From NCBI GenBank assembly GCA_029862125.1, contig JAOTXY010000020.1, positions 1 through 48,934 of the forward strand: 48,934 bases of DNA, given 5' to 3'. The DNA is from Gammaproteobacteria bacterium (GTDB lineage: Bacteria > Pseudomonadota > Gammaproteobacteria > GCA-001735895). Positions 36,310-46,117 of this stretch are shown in pieces. Numbering within the stretch: the stretch's first letter is position 1; every line of letters begins with the position of its first letter. A program made the translations under genes and the position numbers. The notes beneath the pieces are model-generated. The model was not told the DNA's origin, made no database searches, and saw only the letters and a list, made by a program, of their open reading frames with translations.

Positions 36310-36621
36310 ATGATCAGGGTAATCATCGAACGCGAAATAGCGGAAGGTCTCGAAGAATTTTACGAAGCTGCGATTGCAAACCTGCTGGGTGTAATGGCCA
36401 ATGCCGAGGGATATGTATCGGGAGAGTCATCGGTTGAAATACATCGTCCCAATCGATACGTGGTGATAACGCGATGGACTGACGAAGCGGCCTGGAACCG
36501 CTGGTTTCAATCCAGTGAACGGCAAGAGTTGTTAAATGCGATCCGGCCATTTTTAGCCAAGGAGGAAAAGTTTACCTTACTAAAACAGCTCAGTATGCAC
36601 CGCGACCAGTGGAGCAAGTGA
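36310..36621 (+). CDS. Small ABM-fold (antibiotic biosynthesis monooxygenase-like) protein
   Basis: The 103-residue protein begins MIRVIIEREIAEGLEEFYEAA and shows the ferredoxin-like dimeric alpha/beta barrel pattern of ABM proteins: YVVITRWTDEAAWNRWFQS. Members are monooxygenases, haem-degrading enzymes or small unknown proteins; the substrate cannot be told. AGGTGA precedes the ATG. It diverges from the aldehyde oxidoreductase gene, so co-regulation is possible. Confidence 0.75.
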   Translation: MIRVIIEREIAEGLEEFYEAAIANLLGVMANAEGYVSGESSVEIHRPNRYVVITRWTDEAAWNRWFQSSERQELLNAIRPFLAKEEKFTLLKQLSMHRDQWSK

Positions 36622-36782
36622 ACTTCGGTGCACTATCGCCTGGAATAGAACCCCTGACAATGTATCCCTAATCGGATTTTGTTCATCCCGGTAGCGGGTT
36701 TACGCGGTGGTCCGACCTGTCGCAACAACGCAATACTTGTTTTTTTTAATGTCATGCGGGTGGCGTCCTGTTGTTAGCATGG

Positions 36783-36788
36783 TAAAAT
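36783..36788 (+). promoter_or_regulatory. Likely -10 box of rnpB
   Basis: TAAAAT at 36783-36788 is 7-8 nt before the expected 5' end of RNase P RNA. The -35 region is poor. Confidence 0.45.
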
Positions 36789-36795
36789 TGTCGCC

Positions 36796-37148
<353 letters not shown>

Positions 37149-37151
37149 TTG

Positions 37152-37182
37152 AGGGGCGCATCCCATTGCGCCCCTTTGTTTT
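37152..37182 (+). terminator. Rho-independent terminator after rnpB
   Basis: AGGGGCGCA (37152-37160) pairs with TGCGCCCCT (37167-37175) around a 6-nt loop, followed by TTGTTTT. Confidence 0.88.
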
Positions 37183-37355
37183 GAAACCCTGAAAATTGTG
37201 CAAAACTACACAAAATCCGCCCTAACTTAATATTTCACTTTAACTATTAGATCTAAGTATCGGTTTTGGCTGCTTATTATTTCCTGAGCTTTAAGTTAAT
37301 AGGCTAAGTTATTGACGTCATTGAGAAAAAACCAGTATTTGAAGCCCAAATTTAC

Positions 37356-37384
37356 TTGACTTGTGGTCAAAATAAGCCATATTG
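37356..37384 (+). promoter_or_regulatory. Candidate promoter of mraZ/dcw cluster
   Basis: TTGACT at 37356-37361 and ATATTG at 37379-37384 are 17 nt apart, directly before the MraZ operator. The -35 is good and the -10 moderate. Confidence 0.55.
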
Positions 37385-37393
37385 TGTCCCTAA

Positions 37394-37420
37394 GTGGGAA
37401 AAAGTGGCACAAAGTGTCAT
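37394..37420 (+). promoter_or_regulatory. MraZ operator, three GTGG-type repeats
   Basis: GTGGGA (37394), GTGGCA (37404) and GTGTCA (37414) are spaced exactly 10 nt apart, matching the known MraZ box of TGGGN repeats with 5-nt spacers. It lies between the promoter and the mraZ start, so MraZ probably represses its own cluster here. Confidence 0.75.
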
Positions 37421-37435
37421 AACAACGGGTTAAGC

Positions 37436-37894
37436 GTGCATAAATTTCGAGGGGTTTCCAATTTATCTTTGGATGCGAAGGGCAGAATTGTTCTACCCGC
37501 GCGTTATCGCGAACGGCTGCTCGAAATCTGTCAAAGCCAGCTGATCGTTACTATTGATACCGATCAACCCTGCCTGTTGATTTACCCGCTTCCCGAATGG
37601 GAATTGATCGAAGAAAAAATCGAAGCCCTGCCAAGCTTCAATCCCACCACCCGCCGTATTCAGCGTTTGTTGATCGGTCATGCTACCGAGGTCGAGGTTG
37701 ATACCAGTGGTCGAATGCTGCTGTCCAACCCGTTGCGAGAATACGCCCAGCTCGGCAAAAAGGTGGTGCTCATCGGGCAGGGCAAGAAGTTCGAGCTTTG
37801 GGATGAAGCACTCTGGGCCGAGCGTATGGAGTCCTGGTTGGGCGATGGTACCGGCGATGAAATGCCAGCGGCGCTCGCGGAATTGACGTTGTGA
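37436..37894 (+). CDS. mraZ: Transcriptional regulator MraZ
   Basis: The 152-residue protein has two AbrB-like/MraZ repeats: FRGVSNLSLDAKGRIVLPARYRE (first) and GHATEVEVDTSGRMLLSNPLREYA (second), each with the DxxGR motif. MraZ binds its own operator and represses the dcw cluster. The GTG at 37436 is chosen because the family starts a few residues before FRG; a longer frame from 37394 would read through the operator. The rsmH start overlaps its stop by 4 nt. Confidence 0.94.
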   Translation: MHKFRGVSNLSLDAKGRIVLPARYRERLLEICQSQLIVTIDTDQPCLLIYPLPEWELIEEKIEALPSFNPTTRRIQRLLIGHATEVEVDTSGRMLLSNPLREYAQLGKKVVLIGQGKKFELWDEALWAERMESWLGDGTGDEMPAALAELTL

Positions 37895-38826
37895 ATCAGC
37901 ACCATGCACCGGTGCTGCACGCCGAGGTCATGGCAGCAATCGAAATCAAGCCGGATGGTCGTTATGTCGACGGTACCTATGGTCGAGGCGGGCATGCGCA
38001 TTCGATCCTGGCTGAACTTGGCGAGCACGGCCGCCTGATAGTTATGGATCGGGACCCGCAGGCGATTGCAGATGCCCATGAGACAATTGGCTCCGACTGC
38101 CGGGTTACCATAATCCACGATGACTACGCCAACATGCGTAGCCGGATTGATGAACTCGATCTGCTGGAGCAAATCGACGGGATCCTGCTCGACCTTGGTG
38201 TTTCCTCACCTCAACTCGACGATGCCGGGCGCGGTTTCAGTTTTCAGCATAATGGACCTCTCGATATGCGTATGAATCCCGGCCAGGGCGAGTCGGCGGC
38301 AGATTGGCTCGCGCATGCTGATGAAGCGGAGATCGCGAGGGTGCTGTGGGAATACGGGGAGGAACGTCATTCACGCAGGATTGCAAAAAAGATTGTCGAA
38401 GTGCGCCAGTCCCGCAAAATCGAGGATACCGCAACCCTGGCCGCGATAATCAGCGATATAGTGCCGCGCCCCAAAAATAATCGGCATCCGGCAACCCGCA
38501 GCTTCCAGGCTGTCAGGATTCATATCAACCAGGAGCTCGAACAGATCCAGCGCCTGCTTGAATCGGTGCTGGATGTATTGAAAATCGGTGGGCGCCTGTT
38601 GATTATCAGTTTCCACTCACTCGAAGATCGTCTGGTAAAACGATTTTTTAAATCCCAGAGTACTCGCAGCAAAATCCCCCGTGGCCTGCCACTGCGCGAT
38701 AGCGAAATTCCATCCAACATCCGTCTCAAGTTGAAGACCAAAGGCATCAAGGCAGGAGCCGGGGAGCTGGCCTTAAATCCACGTGCCCGTAGTGCGGTAT
38801 TGCGCATCGCAGAGCGAGCGGCCTGA
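37891..38826 (+). CDS. rsmH: 16S rRNA N4-methylcytidine C1402 methyltransferase RsmH
   Basis: The 311-residue protein is MraW/RsmH: HAPVLHAEVMAAIEIKPDGRYVDGTYGRGGHAHSIL, the SAM site DRDPQAIADA, DGILLDLGVSSPQLDDAGRGFSF, and SFHSLEDRLVKRFF near the end. It methylates N4 of C1402 in 16S rRNA. The start is GTG at 37891, overlapping mraZ. ftsL follows with a one-base overlap. Confidence 0.96.
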   Translation: MNQHHAPVLHAEVMAAIEIKPDGRYVDGTYGRGGHAHSILAELGEHGRLIVMDRDPQAIADAHETIGSDCRVTIIHDDYANMRSRIDELDLLEQIDGILLDLGVSSPQLDDAGRGFSFQHNGPLDMRMNPGQGESAADWLAHADEAEIARVLWEYGEERHSRRIAKKIVEVRQSRKIEDTATLAAIISDIVPRPKNNRHPATRSFQAVRIHINQELEQIQRLLESVLDVLKIGGRLLIISFHSLEDRLVKRFFKSQSTRSKIPRGLPLRDSEIPSNIRLKLKTKGIKAGAGELALNPRARSAVLRIAERAA

Positions 38827-39086
38827 TGAACAGAGCCTGGTTTTCGCTGCTGCTAACACTGGTTCTCGGCAGTGCACTGACCGTGGTATACGTGAAGCAT
38901 CAAAGCCGCGTTTTATTCGCCGATTTACGTAACATCCAGAAACAACAGGATCAACAAGTTATCGAGTGGGGGCGTTTGCAGTTGCAAAACACGACCCTGG
39001 CGACGCATAGCAATGTTGAATCCAGGGCGCGCAAAGACTTGAAAATGCGCTTACCCGAAAATGTCGAACTGGTGCGTTTGCAATGA
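38826..39086 (+). CDS. ftsL: Cell division protein FtsL
   Basis: The 86-residue bitopic membrane protein has a short cytoplasmic start, one membrane helix (FSLLLTLVLGSALTVVYV, about 6-24) and a periplasmic coiled coil. Sequence conservation is low in FtsL, so the call rests on size, topology and position between rsmH and ftsI. FtsL forms the FtsQLB complex that activates FtsWI. It overlaps ftsI by 4 nt. Confidence 0.92.
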   Translation: MNRAWFSLLLTLVLGSALTVVYVKHQSRVLFADLRNIQKQQDQQVIEWGRLQLQNTTLATHSNVESRARKDLKMRLPENVELVRLQ

Positions 39087-40819
39087 AACCTAGCGACCGC
39101 GTTAACAAGGGTGACGGCGGGGCGGTTTTCCTGGGTATGCGTCATAGCTTTGTATTGCTGGTATTGATTTCATTGCTCGTCGGTTTGATTACACGGGCTT
39201 TGTATCTACAGGTCGTTGAGCAGGACTTTTTGACCGACCAGGGAGTGCAGCGACAAATCCGTACCATCGAAACCCCGGCCTATCGAGGCGCTATCCTGGA
39301 TCGTTTTGGTACACCTTTGGCAATTAGTACGCCGGTCGATTCGGTTTGGGTCAATCCGGATGAAATTCTCGGAAACCTCGCAGCCCTGAAAAAGGTAACG
39401 GGTAAGCTGAAACTCGATTACCGCGATACGGTATCCATGCTAAAGCAACGCGCGGATCGTGAGTTTGTTTACCTGAAGCGTCAGCTTGAGCCAGATTTTG
39501 CACGCGCTCTCGCAGCGGGAATAGAAGGCGTGTACCTGCAGCGCGAGTATCATCGCTACTATCCTGCCGGAGAGGTGGTATCGCACCTCGTGGGATTTAC
39601 CGATATTGACGACCGGGGCCAGGAAGGGCTTGAACTGGCCTACCAGGACTGGTTGCGTGCCGAGCCGGGTGTGCGTCGCGTTATCCGCAACCGTCGTGGC
39701 GAAGTTGTCGAGGAACTGGCGCAGGTCAAGCCGGCCGAATCGGGCAACGATATCTATACCAGTATCGATATGCGCTTGCAGTACATCGCTTATCGTAGCC
39801 TCGCAAGGGCGATTAAATTTCACGCCGCCAAGGCAGGTTCAGCAGTATTGCTGGACGCTCGCAACGGCGAAATTCTGGCGATCGTAAACCAGCCGTCCTA
39901 TAACCCGAATCGACGCAGGACGACGGCAACCCTGAAACTGCGTAACCGGGCTCTCACCGATGTGTTTGAACCAGGTTCGGCGATTAAACCCTTTACCCTG
40001 GCGGCTGCGATTGATCGCGGCCATTACCATCGAGGCAGCAATATTGATACCTCACCAGGCTACATGATGGTCAGCGGACATCCGGTTAAAGATATTCGCA
40101 ATTACGGCGTACTCGACCTCTCCGAAGTCCTGAGCAAATCGAGTAACGTAGGTGCATCGCGTATTGCCATGTCGTTGGAAAAAAAGCAGCTATGGGAGAG
40201 TTTTAAAGCCTACGGATTTGGCGAGTTATCCGGTGTATCTTTTCCGGGAGAATCGTCCGGATATTTCCGTCACCACAGCCAGTGGCAGTCGCTGGATCAC
40301 GCTACCATGGGATTCGGATACGGAATGTCGTTATCGATCACCCAGCTCGCGCGCGCCTATGCGGTGATTGCGAACCGGGGACGATTGGTCGATCTCAGCC
40401 TGATTCGAAAAGAACCGGTTCGCAGGCCGATGAATGAGATCTCTCGACATGTCATGAAAGCCTCGACCGCGCAGCTAATGATGAAGATGCTGACCGAGGT
40501 GGTTGGACCCAAAGGCACTGCGCAGGCGGCCGCGGTCGACGGTTACCAGATTGCAGGCAAGACCGGGACCGCCAAGAAAAGCATAGCCGGTGGCTACCAG
40601 GAAGACGATTATGTTGCCGTGTTTGCGGGTATCGCGCCAGCCAGCAATCCGCGCCTGGTGATGGCGATCATGATCGACGAGCCTACGCAAAACGGATATT
40701 ACGGTGGCCTGGTTGCAGCTCCTGTATTCCAGGAAGTGATGTCAAATGCCCTGCGTATTCTCGATATTCCACCCGACGATTTGCCGACGCTGGCACGCAG
40801 CAAGGGACAGGGGGCATGA
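39083..40819 (+). CDS. ftsI: Septal peptidoglycan transpeptidase FtsI (PBP3)
   Basis: The 578-residue class B penicillin-binding protein has one membrane anchor (about 22-43), a dimerisation/pedestal domain, and a transpeptidase domain with SAIK (Ser299, Lys302), SSN (353-355) and KTGT (493-496). It cross-links septal peptidoglycan together with FtsW, also in this window. Length fits the family. It overlaps murE by 4 nt. Confidence 0.96.
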   Translation: MKPSDRVNKGDGGAVFLGMRHSFVLLVLISLLVGLITRALYLQVVEQDFLTDQGVQRQIRTIETPAYRGAILDRFGTPLAISTPVDSVWVNPDEILGNLAALKKVTGKLKLDYRDTVSMLKQRADREFVYLKRQLEPDFARALAAGIEGVYLQREYHRYYPAGEVVSHLVGFTDIDDRGQEGLELAYQDWLRAEPGVRRVIRNRRGEVVEELAQVKPAESGNDIYTSIDMRLQYIAYRSLARAIKFHAAKAGSAVLLDARNGEILAIVNQPSYNPNRRRTTATLKLRNRALTDVFEPGSAIKPFTLAAAIDRGHYHRGSNIDTSPGYMMVSGHPVKDIRNYGVLDLSEVLSKSSNVGASRIAMSLEKKQLWESFKAYGFGELSGVSFPGESSGYFRHHSQWQSLDHATMGFGYGMSLSITQLARAYAVIANRGRLVDLSLIRKEPVRRPMNEISRHVMKASTAQLMMKMLTEVVGPKGTAQAAAVDGYQIAGKTGTAKKSIAGGYQEDDYVAVFAGIAPASNPRLVMAIMIDEPTQNGYYGGLVAAPVFQEVMSNALRILDIPPDDLPTLARSKGQGA

Positions 40820-42339
40820 TGGCAAATACCAATATTGCGGGAATGGCATTGTCGGAACTGTTATCAGGTTTTGCACTTCAGGATACTGTGCCGTCGATCC
40901 AGATTAGCGATATCGTCAGCAACAGCGCCAATGTAACTGTGAATTCAGCATTCATTGCCTTGCCGGGCATCAAGTCCAATGGAATAGATTACGCCATAGA
41001 TGCGGTTAAGGCGGGTGCAGTGGCGGTGATTTATGACGCATCAGACGATTACAGCCAGCAACGAGTTCCACTATTGAGCAAGCAGGTCGAAACCCACTGG
41101 ATTGGTGTTGATCAGCTGGAACGTGCCAACGGCCATATCGTTAGTCGTTTCTTCGGTGACCCGGGACAGGCAATGACTATCATTGGAATTACCGGCACCG
41201 ATGGAAAGTCAAGTGTCACCCATCTCGTTACCCAGGCCTTGACCCGAATCGGTAAGTCATGCGCCAGTATTGGTACTCTCGGTTACGGCATAGGAAATAG
41301 CCTGACGCCAGACTCATTGACCACGCCAGACGCAGTAAGCCTGCAGTCACGCCTGCACCAGTTCCAGTTACAACGCTGCGAGTACGTGGTCATGGAAGTA
41401 TCGTCGCACGCACTGGAGCAGTACCGCGTCAACGGATGCGATTTTGATATAGCCGTGCTGACCAACCTGGGAAGAGATCATCTCGATTATCACGGTGACC
41501 CGGGCAGGTACGCGGCTGCCAAGGCGCGACTGTTTCATGACTTCCAGCTCTCCGGGCGCGTGGTCAATGTTGACGATAGTTTCGGACAGCAGATAAGCGA
41601 GTCGGTTGAGCAAAAATCATTGCTACGGTACTCGGTCGAATCCGAGGGCGAGTGCGAAGCCGAGATAAGGTTAATTGCCAGCGAATTGAGTGCAAACGGA
41701 CAGAATATCCGCGCTTCGACCCCGTTGGGAGAAGTGACAGCAGTCACTGCTTTACTGGGTCGTTTCAATGTCGAAAATACGCTTGCCTGTATAGCCACGC
41801 TGGTGGCACTGGGTCTCGATTACAATCAACTCGAACTCGCGGTTAAAGACTTAAAGCCGATTCCCGGTCGCATGGAGAAATTCGTTGGCAAGCCTGCTGG
41901 CGCTGCAGCGGTGATCGATTTTGCCCATACCGAGCAAGCCTTGCGCGCCTGCCTCGGCGCCTGTCGAGAACATACCGGCGGATTACTCTGGTGTGTTTTT
42001 GGATGCGGTGGCGATCGTGACCAGGGCAAGCGTAGCGGCATGGGGCGTGCCGTGGAAGAACTCGCCGACCGTGTGATTGTTACCGATGATAACCCGCGTA
42101 ACGAATCACCTGAAAAAATCGTCAGTGAAATTCTGGCCGGTATGAAACGGCCCGGGCAGGCCTGCGTTGTGCATAATCGCCAGGCGGCTATCGAATATGC
42201 CCTGTCGCAGGCGGCTGCCGAAGATCTCGTCGTAATTGCGGGTAAAGGACACGAACAGGAGCAAATAGTCGGTAACGAGCGCCGCCCGTTTAGTGATCGT
42301 CATGTGGTCAGCCGAATTCTGCAGGTTAGCCATGATTAG
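40816..42339 (+). CDS. murE: UDP-MurNAc-tripeptide synthetase MurE (meso-DAP type)
   Basis: The 507-residue ATP-dependent ligase adds the third amino acid to the peptidoglycan precursor. It has the ATP loop GITGTDGKSSVTHL and the DNPR motif (VTDDNPRNE) that selects meso-diaminopimelate. The GITGTNGKT consensus is GTDGKSS here, a modest change. The start at ATG 40816 overlaps ftsI by 4 nt; an ATG follows at the next codon. Confidence 0.95.
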   Translation: MMANTNIAGMALSELLSGFALQDTVPSIQISDIVSNSANVTVNSAFIALPGIKSNGIDYAIDAVKAGAVAVIYDASDDYSQQRVPLLSKQVETHWIGVDQLERANGHIVSRFFGDPGQAMTIIGITGTDGKSSVTHLVTQALTRIGKSCASIGTLGYGIGNSLTPDSLTTPDAVSLQSRLHQFQLQRCEYVVMEVSSHALEQYRVNGCDFDIAVLTNLGRDHLDYHGDPGRYAAAKARLFHDFQLSGRVVNVDDSFGQQISESVEQKSLLRYSVESEGECEAEIRLIASELSANGQNIRASTPLGEVTAVTALLGRFNVENTLACIATLVALGLDYNQLELAVKDLKPIPGRMEKFVGKPAGAAAVIDFAHTEQALRACLGACREHTGGLLWCVFGCGGDRDQGKRSGMGRAVEELADRVIVTDDNPRNESPEKIVSEILAGMKRPGQACVVHNRQAAIEYALSQAAAEDLVVIAGKGHEQEQIVGNERRPFSDRHVVSRILQVSHD

Positions 42340-43702
42340 CATGTCGTTGGCAAACCTGGCTGAAACCCTTGGCGTCGCTGTTGAGGGACTGCCGGATATT
42401 ATGTTTTCCGGAGTTACCATCGACAGTCGCAAATCCTGTGACGGGAAACTGTTTGTTGCCATTAAGGGTATTAATTTCGATGGCCATAGCTTTGTTGACC
42501 AGGCCTACCAGAGTGGTGCAGTTGTAGCATTGGTCGAACAACGACAGCAGTGTGATATTGCACAGATCGAAGTAACCGATTGCAAGCAGGCGATGGCGCG
42601 GTTAGCAAATTACTGGCGTCGGCAATGCAATCCCTGCATGGTTGCGCTTACCGGCAGCAACGGTAAAACCACCGTCAAGGAAATGCTGTACCAGATTTTA
42701 TCGAGACAGGCCTCGACACTTGCCACTCGCGGAAATTTCAATAATGACATCGGTGTCCCACTGACGTTATTCGAACTCGAACAGGATCACGATTTTGCCA
42801 TTATCGAGATGGGTGCTAACCATCGCGGCGAAATTGCAAATCTTGCCGAAATTGCCGAACCCGATATCGTCTATGTGAATAATGTAGCCGCTGCACACCT
42901 GTCAGGGTTTGGCGATGTACAGGGCGTAGTCGAGGCCAAGGGAGAACTCTACGCTTATTGCTCCGATCAGCAGAAGGCGTTGTTTAATGCCGATGAAGTG
43001 GCCAGCCAGTACTGGCAAGACATTTGTGCTGCGCAGACGCGACTTAGTTGCGGCGTGCAAAATGAAGCCGATGTCAGCGCCACCTGGTCGGTTGAAGCAG
43101 AAGCACTGAAAATTATATTTTCTTATCAGCATGAAACCCGTGGGTGCGAGCTTGCGGTCATCGGTGAGCATAATGTCCGCAACGCGCTAGCGGCGGTATC
43201 GCTGGCGATTCTCTGTGGCAGGGATTTTGCTACGTCGGTAGATAGCCTGGCTGGATTTTCCGGGGTGAAAGGCCGGTTGCAAATGTTACCCGGTCCCTGC
43301 GGTAGTCGGCTGATAGACGATAGCTACAATGCGAATCCCGATTCGCTGGAAGCAGGCATCAAGGTGCTGTGTTCATTACAGGGATCAGCCTGGTTGGCGC
43401 TTGGCGACATGGGGGAACTGGGCGCGGAAGCGGAGGCATTGCATCGTGAGGCCGCACAGACCGCTCGCAGCAATGGTGTAGAAAAACTTTTTGGCGTCGG
43501 CGAAATGAGCTGCATCGCCAGTGAAGAATTTGGCGACGGTGGTTATTGCAGCGAGTGCATTGATGAAATGGCGGAAACCATCCTGTCGCAAATACATCAG
43601 GGCGTGAACCTGCTGGTCAAGGGTTCGCGCGCGGCCGGAATGGAGCGACTGATAGCCATGCTGGGTCAGTCCATGAACAGGGGCGACGTCAATGCTGTAT
43701 AG
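42332..43702 (+). CDS. murF: UDP-MurNAc-pentapeptide synthetase MurF
   Basis: The 456-residue ligase adds D-Ala-D-Ala to the tripeptide precursor. It starts [17 protein letters not shown], has [22 protein letters not shown] loop [15 protein letters not shown], and the C-terminal [11 protein letters not shown]. The frame extends upstream to 42293 inside murE, but the ATG at 42332 fits the family and gives an 8-nt overlap with murE. It overlaps mraY by 11 nt. Confidence 0.95.
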   Translation: MISMSLANLAETLGVAVEGLPDIMFSGVTIDSRKSCDGKLFVAIKGINFDGHSFVDQAYQSGAVVALVEQRQQCDIAQIEVTDCKQAMARLANYWRRQCNPCMVALTGSNGKTTVKEMLYQILSRQASTLATRGNFNNDIGVPLTLFELEQDHDFAIIEMGANHRGEIANLAEIAEPDIVYVNNVAAAHLSGFGDVQGVVEAKGELYAYCSDQQKALFNADEVASQYWQDICAAQTRLSCGVQNEADVSATWSVEAEALKIIFSYQHETRGCELAVIGEHNVRNALAAVSLAILCGRDFATSVDSLAGFSGVKGRLQMLPGPCGSRLIDDSYNANPDSLEAGIKVLCSLQGSAWLALGDMGELGAEAEALHREAAQTARSNGVEKLFGVGEMSCIASEEFGDGGYCSECIDEMAETILSQIHQGVNLLVKGSRAAGMERLIAMLGQSMNRGDVNAV

Positions 43703-44774
43703 CCTGTCGGACTACCTCACGCAGTTTCACAGCGGATTCAATGTATTCCAGTACCTGACGATGCGCACCATTCTGGGTGTGCTCACCGCGCTGGTGATTT
43801 CCCTGATTGTCGGGCCGGCAATGATCAGTTACCTGAGCAACTCCAGGATAGGACAGAGTGTGCGTGACGATGGCCCCGAGAGCCACCTGTCCAAGGCGGG
43901 TACGCCTACCATGGGCGGTGCGCTAATCCTGGTTGCGATAGTAACCAGCACCGTGTTGTGGAGTGATTTGTCTTCGCGTTTCGTATGGATAATCCTGTTT
44001 GTCACGATTGGTTTTGGTGCAATCGGCTGGATCGATGATTACAAAAAGATCGCGTATGGCAACTCCAGGGGTTTGTCGGCAAGAGTCAAAATTCTGTGGC
44101 AATCGGTAATCGGACTGAGCGCCGCGTTAGCGCTGTTTCATACCGCGCAGTTTCCCATCGAGACGCAATTAATCGTCCCCTTTATCAAGAATATTCTGAT
44201 TGATCTGGGCTGGTTATACGTGGTGCTGGCGTATTTTGTGATCGTTGGCAGCAGTAACGCGGTCAACCTGACTGATGGACTCGATGGTCTTGCGATACTG
44301 CCAACCGTGCTGGTTGGAGGCGCCCTCGGTGTTTTTGCCTACCTCACGGGGAACTTTAACTTTTCCAATTACCTTGGCATTCCCTATGTACCGGGGGTTG
44401 GGGAAATGGTCGTTTTTTGTGGCGCACTGGTCGGGGCCGGGCTGGGATTCCTCTGGTTTAATACTTACCCGGCCCAGGTCTTCATGGGCGATGTCGGCGC
44501 GCTCGCGCTAGGGGCCGCGCTGGGCACACTGGCGGTAATCGTGCGCCAGGAACTCGTACTTTTTATCATGGGCGGCATTTTCGTCGTGGAGACGGTTTCA
44601 GTGATGCTGCAAGTCGCATCATTCAAATTAACCGGGCGTCGAATATTTCGTATGGCGCCATTGCACCATCATTACGAACTCAAGGGTTGGCCCGAGCCAC
44701 GCATTATCGTGCGTTTCTGGATTATTACCGTGGTGTTGGTGCTGATTGGCCTGGCGAGTTTAAAGATCCGGTAA
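43692..44774 (+). CDS. mraY: Phospho-MurNAc-pentapeptide transferase MraY
   Basis: The 360-residue integral membrane enzyme has about ten helices and transfers phospho-MurNAc-pentapeptide to undecaprenyl phosphate, making lipid I. Catalytic motifs are [25 protein letters not shown] and [12 protein letters not shown], and the family start is [23 protein letters not shown]. It overlaps murF by 11 nt and murD by one base. Confidence 0.97.
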   Translation: MLYSLSDYLTQFHSGFNVFQYLTMRTILGVLTALVISLIVGPAMISYLSNSRIGQSVRDDGPESHLSKAGTPTMGGALILVAIVTSTVLWSDLSSRFVWIILFVTIGFGAIGWIDDYKKIAYGNSRGLSARVKILWQSVIGLSAALALFHTAQFPIETQLIVPFIKNILIDLGWLYVVLAYFVIVGSSNAVNLTDGLDGLAILPTVLVGGALGVFAYLTGNFNFSNYLGIPYVPGVGEMVVFCGALVGAGLGFLWFNTYPAQVFMGDVGALALGAALGTLAVIVRQELVLFIMGGIFVVETVSVMLQVASFKLTGRRIFRMAPLHHHYELKGWPEPRIIVRFWIITVVLVLIGLASLKIR

Positions 44775-46117
44775 TGTTAAACGTGAACCAACAAAAAACA
44801 GCGTTGCAAGATATCAACTACCTGGTAGTCGGACTCGGCGTAACCGGGTACTCGGTTGCGCGCTATTTGCTTGCGCATGGGTATCGATGCAGGATGCAGG
44901 ATACGCGTGAACTGCCGCCTTTTCTGGGTAAACTCAGTGCCGAGTTCGGCGAAATTGAATTTAGAGCCCAGCCGCTCGATGTCGATTTAATCGGATGGGC
45001 CGATGCGTTGGTAGTCAGTCCCGGGATATCGATTCGGCAGGTCGCAATCCAGCAGGCCCTTGATCTCGGCAAGGTCGTGATCGGCGATATTGAATTGTTC
45101 GCGGGTTTAGCAGATAAGCCTGTTATCGCGATCACCGGATCCAATGGCAAGAGCACGGTTACGACCCTGGTCGGCGAAATGATCAGGCGCGACGATAAGA
45201 CGGTTGCGGTCGGTGGCAACATCGGTACCGCTGCGCTGGATTTGCTTGAACAGAAGCCTGATTTCTACGTGCTGGAGCTGTCGAGCTATCAACTCGAAAC
45301 GACAACTTCGCTGCAACCCCGGGTTGCCGCCCTGCTTAATCTCTGTGAAGACCATCTCGATCGTTACGCGGGATACGCCGAGTATATCCAGACCAAGTTA
45401 AGAATTTATGATAACGCCAGTGTCTGTGTCAGCAATTTTGACGATGAAGTAACCCGCCACAACGCCGGGGATATCAGTTTTAGCCTGAACCCTGACTCGG
45501 ATGCCGAATTCAGGTTGCTCGAGAAAAATGGACACTGGCTGGCACATGGTGACGAGTGCTGGATAGAGGTTAACGATATCAAGCTGAGCGGGCGCCATAA
45601 CTGGGCTAACTGCCTGGCAGCGATGGCGATCGCGCACAGCGTTGGCATATCCAGGAAGGCCATAGTTTCCGCAATGGAAGAGTTTGCCGGCATTCCCCAT
45701 CGCGGTCAGTGGGTCGCTGAAATCGATGGCGTTGAGTGGATCAATGATTCCAAGGCAACCAATATTGGCGCTGCCCAGGCCTCGATCGAGGGACGCGAAC
45801 GCCCGGTTATATTGATCGCCGGTGGCCAGTCGAAGGGTGCCGATATGGGGCTCATGTCGGAGACGATAAAACAAAAAGTCAAATTGGCATTATTGCTTGG
45901 CGAGGATGCGTCCCGACTGCAACTCGCCTGGCAGGACGCGACCCGAATCGAGCGGGTTCGCAACATGCAGGAAGCCGTGCAGCGTGCTCACGAGGTTGCC
46001 AGTAGCGGCGATTGTGTGCTGTTGGCACCGGCCTGTGCAAGCTTTGACATGTACCCGAAATTTGAAGCTCGCGGCGACGATTTCATGCAACGTGTAAAGG
46101 AGTTGAGCGATGTCTAG
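44774..46117 (+). CDS. murD: UDP-MurNAc-L-alanine:D-glutamate ligase MurD
   Basis: The 447-residue ligase shows VVGLGVTGYSVARYLL at the start, ATP loop AITGSNGKSTVTTLVGEM, and WINDSKATNIGAAQASIEG. It adds D-glutamate to UDP-MurNAc-L-Ala. The frame extends back to 44687 within mraY; the ATG at 44774 fits the family and overlaps the mraY stop by one base. ftsW overlaps its end by 8 nt. Confidence 0.95.
   Translation: MLNVNQQKTALQDINYLVVGLGVTGYSVARYLLAHGYRCRMQDTRELPPFLGKLSAEFGEIEFRAQPLDVDLIGWADALVVSPGISIRQVAIQQALDLGKVVIGDIELFAGLADKPVIAITGSNGKSTVTTLVGEMIRRDDKTVAVGGNIGTAALDLLEQKPDFYVLELSSYQLETTTSLQPRVAALLNLCEDHLDRYAGYAEYIQTKLRIYDNASVCVSNFDDEVTRHNAGDISFSLNPDSDAEFRLLEKNGHWLAHGDECWIEVNDIKLSGRHNWANCLAAMAIAHSVGISRKAIVSAMEEFAGIPHRGQWVAEIDGVEWINDSKATNIGAAQASIEGRERPVILIAGGQSKGADMGLMSETIKQKVKLALLLGEDASRLQLAWQDATRIERVRNMQEAVQRAHEVASSGDCVLLAPACASFDMYPKFEARGDDFMQRVKELSDV

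Noticed and set aside
37394..37435. Upstream ORF extension of mraZ as part of the protein
   Set aside because: It would translate the MraZ operator, and family members begin close to the FRG motif.
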